This document shows positions 54,266 through 61,138 of a DNA stretch of 64,000 nt, in pieces (position 1 is the stretch's first letter; each line of letters starts with the position of its first letter). Source of the DNA: an uncultured Muribaculaceae bacterium (GTDB taxonomy: Bacteria; Bacteroidota; Bacteroidia; Bacteroidales; Muribaculaceae). The stretch covers positions 124,001 to 188,000 of the forward strand of contig CAKUJD010000004.1 of the NCBI GenBank assembly GCA_934661195.1, read 5' to 3'. The notes beneath the pieces are model-generated. The model was not told where the DNA came from. It ran no database searches and worked only from the letters and a program-made list of their open reading frames with translations. Made by a program: the position numbers and the translations under genes.

Positions 54266-55387
54266 ATGAAGATAAAGGGTATAGTGGCCGCTGTGGCAGC
54301 TGTTGGGCTTGCCGGCGGCATCAACGCAAACGCTAACGATATGAATCAAATGGACAAGAAACTGCAAAGCATAGTTGCCGTTGCGGCCCATGAGGCCGCC
54401 GGCAACCTTGTGGCCCTTGAGGGTGCTGTCGATGAGGCCCTCGGCAATGGCCTCACTGTGAGTGAGGTGAAGGAGGAACTGTCGCAACTGTATGCCTACA
54501 CCGGCTTCCCGCGCAGCCTTAACGCGCTGGGTGTGCTGCAAAAGGTGGTGGCCCAGCGTGGCGACAAAAATCTGCCTGTGGATTTGGGCGAGGAACCGGC
54601 GCGCTTCAAGCCTGGCTACGACGCGCTGAAGCAGGGCACCGAAGTGCAGACACGCCTCACTGGGGGCAAACCGTTTACCTATAGCTATTGTGAGGCTACT
54701 GACTATTATTTGAAGGCTCACCTGTTTGGCGACATATTTGCCAGCCCCGTGCTCACCACCGCGCAACGCGAGCTTGCCACCATAGGTGCGCTGAGCGCGC
54801 TCGATGCCGTTGAGCCGCAACTGGTGGCCCACGTGAGCGGCTCGCGCAACATGGGTGTTACCGACGACCAGTTGCGCCAGCTGCCGCAGGTGCTTGCCGC
54901 CAAGGTTGGCGCCGATGCAGCCTATCGCGCGCAGTGTGCGGTAGCCAAAGTACTGGCCGACAGCACCATGGCTGCTGAATGCAAAGTTCCTGCCGAACTG
55001 CCGTTTGAGGCAGGCCAGCCCAACACTGCCTATGCGAAATATTTCATTGGCAACAGCTATTTGGCAAGCCTTGCCAGCGGCGACGGCAAACTGCCTGTGC
55101 ATAATGTGACGTTTGAACCCAAGTGCCGCAACAACTGGCACGTGCATCACGGTGGCGGCCAGATACTGATATGCGTGGCAGGCCGAGGATGGTATCAGGA
55201 GTGGGGCAAACCCGCGCGAGAGCTGCATGTGGGCGATGTGGTCGACATTCCTGCTGATGTGAAGCACTGGCACGGTGCCGCGCGCGACAGCTGGTTTCAG
55301 CACATAGCGCTTGAAGTGCCAGGTGAGAACAAGAGCAATGAGTGGCTTGAACCAGTGACCGACGAAGAATACAACAAGCTGCCGTAG
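54266..55387 (+). CDS. Secreted carboxymuconolactone-decarboxylase-like / cupin fusion
   Basis: 373 residues. Signal-like N terminus (MKIKGIVAAVAAVGLAGGINANA). Two CMD-like helical domains follow (about 35-105 and 140-230, with RELATIGALSALDAVEPQLVAHVSG), then a cupin (about 265-345) with metal-type His residues in NNWHVHHGGGQ and DVKHWHGA. CMD-cupin fusions are common in Bacteroidetes and in other anaerobes; some act on quinones or lactones, most are uncharacterised. The CMD part lacks the Cys-x-x-Cys of AhpD-type members, so peroxidase activity is unlikely (inference). An exported location is unusual for this family. Confidence 0.85.
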   Translation: MKIKGIVAAVAAVGLAGGINANANDMNQMDKKLQSIVAVAAHEAAGNLVALEGAVDEALGNGLTVSEVKEELSQLYAYTGFPRSLNALGVLQKVVAQRGDKNLPVDLGEEPARFKPGYDALKQGTEVQTRLTGGKPFTYSYCEATDYYLKAHLFGDIFASPVLTTAQRELATIGALSALDAVEPQLVAHVSGSRNMGVTDDQLRQLPQVLAAKVGADAAYRAQCAVAKVLADSTMAAECKVPAELPFEAGQPNTAYAKYFIGNSYLASLASGDGKLPVHNVTFEPKCRNNWHVHHGGGQILICVAGRGWYQEWGKPARELHVGDVVDIPADVKHWHGAARDSWFQHIALEVPGENKSNEWLEPVTDEEYNKLP

Positions 55388-55440
55388 CATGAGCAGCAGC
55401 TTGCACACACTGTTATCATAATTGGATAATTGAATGGATG

Positions 55441-55484
55441 GTGATGCCCTGGGCCAATGCGCCTAAGGGCATCACTGCTTTTTG
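55441..55484 (+). terminator. Terminator of the CMD-cupin gene, overlapping the AlkD-like stop codon
   Basis: GTGATGCCC (55441-55449) pairs with GGGCATCAC (55467-55475), followed by TGCTTTTTGG. The right arm covers the stop codon of the convergent gene. Confidence 0.75.
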
Positions 55485-56197
55485 GGGCGCACTTTGCCAA
55501 AGGCCATGTAGTGCTGCCGCAGTTCAGGACTAAGCCGCTCGATGGCATAGCGCAGTGCCGTGCGCGGCATCGCAGTAGCATGGGCGTCGAGAAACGACAG
55601 CAGCGTTGGCTTGCTGCGTTTGCCCACCTCGCGCAGCATCCAGCCTGTGGCCTTATGAATGAGGTCTTCGTTGGCGTTCAGATATTGCTCGGCAAACCGA
55701 AGCGTTAGGTCGAAGCTCCCGTTGCGAATCAGCGTGAGTGTGGCCACAATGGCAATGCGCCGCGCCCACAGCAGCTGGCGGTGGCTCAATGGCTCCAGCA
55801 GGGGCAGGGTGGGGTGGTCCAGCTGGTGGCGTCCCAGTATGCCAGGCGCACTAAGGTCAACCAAATCCCAGTTGTTGATGTGTTCCATATTTCTAATATA
55901 GCACTGCACAATCTCGTGTCGTGCAGTTGGCTCACGCTGGTATTTTTCAACAAGAGCTATTAATGCGCCAAGCCTGAATTCGTGCTCGGAACTGTGAAGC
56001 ATTTCAGCTATCTCGTCAATGGATAATATATAGTACTGCTTTGACACTAAGCGGTTTAATGGCACTGTAATGCCGAGCATCACATCGCCTTCGGCGTATT
56101 CACCTTTTCCTGTTTTGAAAAATCGGCTCAGGTGGGTGGCCTTTTCTGCATTTGCCATGGCAAGCAGTTGGCTGTGCCATTGTTCCACGTGTAACAT
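55472..56197 (-). CDS. DNA alkylation repair protein, AlkD-like
   Basis: 241 residues of helical HEAT-like repeats. The AlkD family features are visible: the N-terminal FFKTGKGEYAEGD (about 26-38, DNA-binding loop), MEHINNWDLVDLSAPGILG (conserved Trp-Asp), LIHKATGWMLREVGKRS and the C-terminal MPRTALRYAIERLSP. AlkD-type glycosylases remove bulky 3- and 7-alkyl purines without base flipping. The first codons (MLHVEQW) contain a parS-like sequence, so the N terminus may have been shaped by that site. It is alone between two terminators. Confidence 0.9.
   Translation of the reverse strand: MLHVEQWHSQLLAMANAEKATHLSRFFKTGKGEYAEGDVMLGITVPLNRLVSKQYYILSIDEIAEMLHSSEHEFRLGALIALVEKYQREPTARHEIVQCYIRNMEHINNWDLVDLSAPGILGRHQLDHPTLPLLEPLSHRQLLWARRIAIVATLTLIRNGSFDLTLRFAEQYLNANEDLIHKATGWMLREVGKRSKPTLLSFLDAHATAMPRTALRYAIERLSPELRQHYMAFGKVRPKKQ
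56181..56196. other. parS-like site (one mismatch) inside the AlkD-like gene start
   Basis: TGTTCCACGTGTAACA differs from the ParB-binding consensus TGTTNCACGTGAAACA at one position. It covers codons 1-6 of the AlkD-like gene and is a near-perfect 16-base palindrome. The spacing to the exact site at 60447 is 4.3 kb. Confidence 0.7.
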
Positions 56198-56209
56198 ATT
56201 GAAGTGTGG

Positions 56210-56249
56210 TTAAAAACAGACCAGCACAGTGCTGTGCAAGGTGCTGGTC
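56210..56249 (-). terminator. SPFH/NfeD operon terminator
   Basis: Minus-strand hairpin GACCAGCAC/GTGCTGGTC (plus 56219-56227 and 56241-56249), followed by TGTTTTTAACC. Confidence 0.82.
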
Positions 56250-56281
56250 GGGACTATGGTTTGATTCTTAAAATGCTTTGA

Positions 56282-57238
56282 TTAGCTCTCCTTAAACAGG
56301 TCTTTTATGCCACCGATCGAGCCCATGAGGTTGGTTGCCTCATAGGGAAGATACACGGTTTTGGTCTTGTCGCCCTGTGCCACATCGCCAAGCATGGCAA
56401 TGTATTTCTGCGCCAGCAGGTAGTTGGCCGGGTTGGTGGTTTTGCCCACGGCTTCGGTCACCTTGTCGATGGCAATGGCCTCGGCTTCGGCCTTGCGTAT
56501 TCTGGCCTGTGCCTCACCTTCGGCCTTGAGTATTTCGGTCTGTTTGTCGGCTTCGGCGCGGTTGATGCGCGACGTTTTTTCGCCTTCCGATTGCAGAATG
56601 GCGGCAGCCTTCTGGCCCTCGCTGGTGAGAATCATAGCGCGCTTGTTGCGCTCGGCCTGCATCTGCTTCTCCATGGCTTGCAACACGCTTTGTGGCGGTG
56701 TAATATCTTGAAGTTCAACGCGGTTCACCTTAATGCCCCATTTGTTGGTGGCATCGTCGAGCACGGCGCGCAGCTTTGTGTTGATGGTGTCGCGCGAGGT
56801 GAGTGTCTCGTCAAGTTCGAGTTCGCCAATAATGTTGCGCAGGGTGGTTTGCGTAAGTTTTTCGATGGCGTTAGGCAGATTGTTGATTTCATACACGGCC
56901 TTAAACGGATCCACGATTTGGAAGTAGAGTAGGGCGTTGATTTGCGTCTGCACATTGTCTTTGGTGATAACGTTCTGCTTGTCAAAGTCATACACCTGCT
57001 CGCGCAAGTCGATTGAGTTGGTGTAGTGGTAGCGGCCGTTGGTCATAGCCACAATGGGTTTGGCCCTGTCGATGAAGGGGATAATCACATTTATGCCGGG
57101 CTTCAGTGTGGCATAGTATTTGCCCAGGCGTTCAATGATTTTTGTCTCGCTTTGTGGAATGATTACGAGGCTCATTTTCACTATAATGAGAGCCAAAACC
57201 ACAATCACGGCTAAGATAATAGTTCCAATTCCAATCAT
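56282..57238 (-). CDS. SPFH/band-7 (stomatin-like) protein, QmcA type
   Basis: 318 residues. One N-terminal helix (MIGIGTIILAVIVVLALIIV), then an SPFH domain (about 25-190: IIPQSETKIIERLGKYYATLKPGINVIIPF, LTQTTLRNIIGELELDETLTSRD), an Ala/Glu-rich coiled coil (about 190-260, AEADKQTEILKAEGEAQ) and a short tail. Such proteins form large membrane-bound rings or rafts that organise or restrain proteases. The partner NfeD-like gene lies 50 bases upstream in the same operon, the usual pairing for this type. Confidence 0.93.
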   Translation of the reverse strand: MIGIGTIILAVIVVLALIIVKMSLVIIPQSETKIIERLGKYYATLKPGINVIIPFIDRAKPIVAMTNGRYHYTNSIDLREQVYDFDKQNVITKDNVQTQINALLYFQIVDPFKAVYEINNLPNAIEKLTQTTLRNIIGELELDETLTSRDTINTKLRAVLDDATNKWGIKVNRVELQDITPPQSVLQAMEKQMQAERNKRAMILTSEGQKAAAILQSEGEKTSRINRAEADKQTEILKAEGEAQARIRKAEAEAIAIDKVTEAVGKTTNPANYLLAQKYIAMLGDVAQGDKTKTVYLPYEATNLMGSIGGIKDLFKES

Positions 57239-57288
57239 AATGGTAGTTGATTAAAGAAATTTATTATAAGAGTTAAAATATTGGTAAT

Positions 57289-57738
57289 CTATGCTTTAGC
57301 AACGGTGATGATAATGCTGTCGCGGCTCAGCACCTTCACCTTGTCGCCCTTGGAAATACTCACGTCGGAGTTGTCGGCCTGAGCCTTCCAGTCATCGCCG
57401 TCGATGGCTACGCGGCCAAACCCGCCGGCCTCAATGTCCTGGCTCACCACGCCAATGCGCCCGATTATGGCATCGGCATTGCTCACGCGCTGCTTGTGGC
57501 CGTGCAGGTAGCGCAGTGCCACTGGCCTTACAAAGAATATGCATAGTGCCGAGCATATGGCGAAGCACACCACTTGCCCCGCGAAGCTCATGTCCATGGC
57601 TGCGGCCAGAGTGGTGAAAAACGCGCCTATGGAAAAGCACATAATAAAGAAGTCGCCCGAACTGAGTTCAAGCACCAGGCACAGCAGGCACACAAGAAGC
57701 CACAGCTGCCACAGGTTGGATGCGAAATAATCAATCAT
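57289..57738 (-). CDS. NfeD-like membrane protein
   Basis: 149 residues from ATG 57738 (MIDYFASNLWQLWLLVCLLCLVLELSSGDFF). Three to four hydrophobic helices (about 10-80) are followed by an OB-fold (about 90-145, IGRIGVVSQDIEAGGFGRVAIDGDDWKA). NfeD proteins without the N-terminal protease act as membrane partners of SPFH proteins. A longer upstream reading adds low-complexity residues and is not needed. Confidence 0.9.
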   Translation of the reverse strand: MIDYFASNLWQLWLLVCLLCLVLELSSGDFFIMCFSIGAFFTTLAAAMDMSFAGQVVCFAICSALCIFFVRPVALRYLHGHKQRVSNADAIIGRIGVVSQDIEAGGFGRVAIDGDDWKAQADNSDVSISKGDKVKVLSRDSIIITVAKA

Positions 57739-58123
57739 GGGGTTTGGTATTTGTTGTTCGTTGTAAAGATAGCGATAAAAATTTGAACTATGAGAAAATT
57801 CTCGTTGCATTTTAGCCTCGCCGCAATTTTTTGCCTCAAGTGGTGGCTGTTGCAAAAAAACGCCGGCGCGACCAAAATTCATCATAAGAAAAGCAAATCT
57901 TGTGCCAACTGAGCCAAAAAATGCCGATAACTTGCCTTGTTGCGGTGAAATATTGAATTCTCAGCGGGTTTGTTTCGAGATATTACGTTGATATTTAGAG
58001 TGTTGATAGCTTTTTGTGCTGTTCTCATAAAAGCTCAGAAAAATCGCCATGCGCCATTTTAAGAGCGCTAAAGGCTGAAATTTCAATTAATTGAGTTATC
58101 TTTGTATTCTGATAAATACGGCT
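57739..58123. other. Divergent intergenic region nfeD-like / ybeY
   Basis: 385 bases, AT-rich, no gene. For ybeY there is a good -7 (TATCTTTG, 58097-58104) without a clear TTTG at 19-21 bases. For the leftward operon the best match is TATCTTTA (57771-57764). Short palindromes (GAAATTTC, CAATTAATTG) lie near 58078-58094. No DnaA boxes (TTATCCACA) were found. Confidence 0.5.
58097..58104 (+). promoter_or_regulatory. -7 element of the ybeY-mnmG operon
   Basis: TATCTTTG matches TAnnTTTG and ends 19 bases before the ybeY ATG. Confidence 0.5.
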
Positions 58124-58564
58124 ATGATAGAAGTCAACTATATTTGTGAAAAAGTTGAAATGCCGCAATTCAATCAAGCTGCGGTCAAGCAGTGGATTGA
58201 ACAAGTAGCCCGCACTCACCAGAAGAATGTGGGGCGTCTCACTTATATATTCTGCGACGACGACTACATTCTTGAAACCAACAGAAAATATCTGGGACAC
58301 GACTACTTCACCGACGTCATCACTTTTGATTATTCCAATCGTCACCGCATAAGCGGCGACATGGTAATTTCGCTGGACACGGTAAAGACCAACAGCGAGC
58401 AGTTTGCGCACAGCTACCGCGAAGAGCTGATGCGCGTAGTAATTCATGGAGTGCTGCACTTGTGCGGTATCAATGACAAGGGCCCCGGCGAGCGCGAAAT
58501 CATGGAGGCTAATGAGAATGCCGCCCTTGCCATGCTTCCCGAAAATGTGTTTGAAGACCAATGA
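58124..58564 (+). CDS. ybeY: Endoribonuclease YbeY (16S rRNA maturation)
   Basis: 146 residues from ATG 58124 (MIEVNYICEKVEMPQ). YbeY is a metal-dependent RNase for 16S 3'-end maturation and ribosome quality control. Motifs are visible: NRKYLGHDYFTDVITFDY (about 55-72) and the metal site HGVLHLCGINDKGPGE (about 108). The classical third His of HGxLHLxGxDH is replaced (IND-K), a pattern I associate with Bacteroidetes YbeY. The last four bases overlap the mnmG start (ATGA). Confidence 0.93.
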   Translation: MIEVNYICEKVEMPQFNQAAVKQWIEQVARTHQKNVGRLTYIFCDDDYILETNRKYLGHDYFTDVITFDYSNRHRISGDMVISLDTVKTNSEQFAHSYREELMRVVIHGVLHLCGINDKGPGEREIMEANENAALAMLPENVFEDQ

Positions 58565-60438
58565 GATTTGATTTCGACGTGATTGTGATAGGGGCGGGCC
58601 ACGCTGGATGCGAGGCTGCCTGTGCCGCGGCCAATATGGGTTCGCGCACGCTGCTCATCACAATGGACATGAACAAAATAGCTCAGATGAGTTGCAATCC
58701 CGCCGTTGGCGGCATTGCAAAGGGGCAGATTGTGCGCGAAATTGACGCCCTTGGCGGGCAGATGGGCATAGTCACTGACCGGGCCTCAATCCAGTTTCGA
58801 ATGCTAAACCGCAGCAAAGGCCCTGCCATGTGGAGCCCGCGCGCGCAGGCCGACCGCACTCGCTTCATAGCCGAGTGGCGCAAGGTGATTGACTCAACAC
58901 CAAACCTGAGTTTGTGGCAAGATGTGGTGGAAAAACTCCATTTCACCGATGGTTTTGTGACTGGCGTGACGACCGCGTTTGGCACAAAATTCACGGCAAA
59001 ATCGGTGGTTTTGACCGCCGGCACATTCCTAAACGGCCTTATGCATGTGGGCCGTGTGAAGCTTGAGGGCGGACGCGTTTCCGAGCCCGCTTCGCACGGA
59101 ATCACCGAACAATTGCGCTCTATTGGCTTCGCCGTGGGCCGCATGAAGACCGGTACTCCAGTGCGCCTCGATGCCCGTTCCATCGACTTTTCAAAGGCCG
59201 AAATACAGAACGGTGACGCCGATTTTCATCACTTTTCGTTCCTTCCCGAGGTGCAAAGGACGCTTAGCCAGCGGCCATGCTGGATAGTCTACACTAATCC
59301 TGAGGTGCACAGAATTTTGCGCGAAGGGCTGCCCGATTCACCACTTTTCAACGGGCAAATCACCAGCATAGGCCCCCGTTACTGCCCCAGTATTGAGACG
59401 AAATTGGTCACTTTCCCCGACAAAGAGCAGCATCAGCTGTTCATAGAGCCCGAGGGTGAAGACACCAACGAGATGTATTTAAACGGATTCTCATCGTCAA
59501 TGCCGTGGAATGTGCAGTTCAAAGCTCTTGAAAAAATACCCGCTTTTGAGCACGTTCAGGCCTATCGGCCCGGTTACGCCATAGAATATGACTACTTCGA
59601 TCCGACGCAGCTGAAACATAATTTGGAGACGAAATTGGTTAAAAACCTGTTCTTCGCCGGCCAAGTAAATGGCACCACAGGCTATGAGGAAGCGGCGGGG
59701 CAGGGCTTGATTGCAGGCATAAATGCGCACCAAAATGCCGAGGGCGGAGAGCCTTTTGTGCTTGGCCGTGACGAGGCATACATAGGCGTTTTGATCGACG
59801 ATTTGGTTACAAAAGGCGTCGATGAGCCCTACAGAATGTTCACTTCTCGGGCCGAGCACCGCATACTTTTACGCCAAGATGATGCCGATTTGCGCCTCAC
59901 TGCACGTTCGCACGAGGCGGGTCTTGCCTCCGATCACCGCTATGATTTGATGGTGAAAAAGCGCGAATCAATCGAAAATTTAGTGCAATTTGCCAAGGAA
60001 TTTTCGGTGAAATCAGCACTCATCAACCCGTATTTCGAGCGCCAAGGACTGCCGCTTTTGAAGCAGGGAAGCAAACTTTTCGACCTGATTTTACGCCCGC
60101 AACTGGGCATAAAAATGCTTGCGGAAGCCATTCCTGCGCTTGCCGAAGAACTTGAAAAAATCGAAGAATTACGCCGTGATGAGATTGTGGAAGCTGCCGA
60201 AATCCGCATAAAATATCACGGATATATAGAGCGCGAAGAGCAAATCGCTGCCAAGATCGGAAGGCTTGAAAAGGTGAAAATTCGCGGTAAATTCGACTAT
60301 GCTTCCATTCATCAAATTTCAACAGAAGCACGCCAAAAACTCGATAAAATCGACCCTGAGACCATTGGACAGGCATCGAGAATACCGGGGATTTCGCCAA
60401 GTGACATCAATATACTGCTTTTGCTGTTAGGTAGATAG
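58561..60438 (+). CDS. mnmG: tRNA uridine-5-carboxymethylaminomethyl modification enzyme MnmG
   Basis: 625 residues, the standard length of GidA/MnmG. With MnmE it adds the cmnm group at U34 of tRNAs. The FAD-binding motif VIGAGHAGCEAA (about 9-20), the family signature GPxYCPSIExK as GPRYCPSIETK (about 274-284), NGTTGYEEAAGQGLIAGINAH (about 364-384) and the C-terminal helical domain ending RIPGISPSDINILLLLL are all present. It overlaps ybeY by four bases. The 3' flank holds an exact parS site; gidA is a classical origin-proximal gene in many bacteria. Confidence 0.97.
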   Translation: MRFDFDVIVIGAGHAGCEAACAAANMGSRTLLITMDMNKIAQMSCNPAVGGIAKGQIVREIDALGGQMGIVTDRASIQFRMLNRSKGPAMWSPRAQADRTRFIAEWRKVIDSTPNLSLWQDVVEKLHFTDGFVTGVTTAFGTKFTAKSVVLTAGTFLNGLMHVGRVKLEGGRVSEPASHGITEQLRSIGFAVGRMKTGTPVRLDARSIDFSKAEIQNGDADFHHFSFLPEVQRTLSQRPCWIVYTNPEVHRILREGLPDSPLFNGQITSIGPRYCPSIETKLVTFPDKEQHQLFIEPEGEDTNEMYLNGFSSSMPWNVQFKALEKIPAFEHVQAYRPGYAIEYDYFDPTQLKHNLETKLVKNLFFAGQVNGTTGYEEAAGQGLIAGINAHQNAEGGEPFVLGRDEAYIGVLIDDLVTKGVDEPYRMFTSRAEHRILLRQDDADLRLTARSHEAGLASDHRYDLMVKKRESIENLVQFAKEFSVKSALINPYFERQGLPLLKQGSKLFDLILRPQLGIKMLAEAIPALAEELEKIEELRRDEIVEAAEIRIKYHGYIEREEQIAAKIGRLEKVKIRGKFDYASIHQISTEARQKLDKIDPETIGQASRIPGISPSDINILLLLLGR

Positions 60439-60446
60439 CGGCAAAA

Positions 60447-60462
60447 TGTTTCACGTGGAACA
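60447..60462. other. parS site (exact ParB-binding consensus)
   Basis: TGTTTCACGTGGAACA; its reverse complement TGTTCCACGTGAAACA is identical to the classical B. subtilis-type parS consensus over all 16 bases. It lies in the 46-base gap between mnmG and apt. A second, near-consensus copy lies at 56181-56196. Confidence 0.9.
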
Positions 60463-60484
60463 ATACTGAAAACAAAACATCAAT

Positions 60485-61018
60485 ATGAAAAAAGAAGATC
60501 TTGAATTTCTGAAAAGCGTGGTGCGCAATGTGCCCGATTTTCCGGCAAAAGGAATCCAATTTAAGGACCTTACCACACTGTTTAAAGACCCCAAGGCTTT
60601 TGCTCTGATGAGCGATGCCCTGGTCGACATGTATCGCGGCAAAGGCATCACCAAAGTGGTGGGCATTGAGGCCCGCGGCTTCATAGGCGGTGCAGTGCTT
60701 GCCAAGGAGCTTGGGGCCGGATTTGTGCCGCTGCGCAAGCCAGGCAAGTTGCCTGCAATCACAATTAAGAAAACCTACACCAAGGAGTATGGCACCGACA
60801 CCATCGAGATTCACAAGGACGCCATCACCAGCGATGATGTGGTGCTGCTGCACGACGACCTGCTGGCCACCGGCGGCACAATGCTTGCCGCCTACGACCT
60901 GGTGAAGACGATGAATCCGAAGAAAGTGTATATCAACTTTATTTGCGGGCTCAGCTTCCTGAATGGCCGCAGCGTGTTCCCGGCCGATGTGCAAGTCGAC
61001 ACGCTGTTTGATTTTTAA
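60485..61018 (+). CDS. apt: Adenine phosphoribosyltransferase
   Basis: 177 residues. Converts adenine and PRPP to AMP in purine salvage. Type I PRTase motifs: the N-terminal FPAKGIQFKDLTTLFKD, VGIEARGFIGGAVLAKELG, and the PRPP loop VVLLHDDLLATGGTM (about 119-133). Length and order are standard. It follows mnmG after 46 bases that contain parS; the hairpin at 61072-61115 probably ends the transcript. Confidence 0.96.
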   Translation: MKKEDLEFLKSVVRNVPDFPAKGIQFKDLTTLFKDPKAFALMSDALVDMYRGKGITKVVGIEARGFIGGAVLAKELGAGFVPLRKPGKLPAITIKKTYTKEYGTDTIEIHKDAITSDDVVLLHDDLLATGGTMLAAYDLVKTMNPKKVYINFICGLSFLNGRSVFPADVQVDTLFDF

Positions 61019-61071
61019 AGAAACGCACAATGCGGCCATAGCATGGAGCCGCACGAATCATCAACCAATAA

Positions 61072-61115
61072 GAAAAGGGGCCGCGCCAGAGTGGAATAGG
61101 GCGCAGCTCCTTTTC
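61072..61115 (+). terminator. Probable apt terminator upstream of uvrC
   Basis: Arms GAAAAGGGGCCGCGCC (61072-61087) and GGGCGCAGCTCCTTTTC (61099-61115) pair over about 16 positions with G-T wobbles; the T-run is inside the right arm. It ends only 23 bases before the uvrC start. Confidence 0.6.
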
Positions 61116-61138
61116 GCGGATAAAAAGCAACGATTGTT

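Noticed and set aside
57739..58123. Replication origin near mnmG
   Set aside because: I searched for DnaA boxes (TTATCCACA or close) and an AT-rich unwinding region with repeats and did not find them; the origin may be near but is not visible here.
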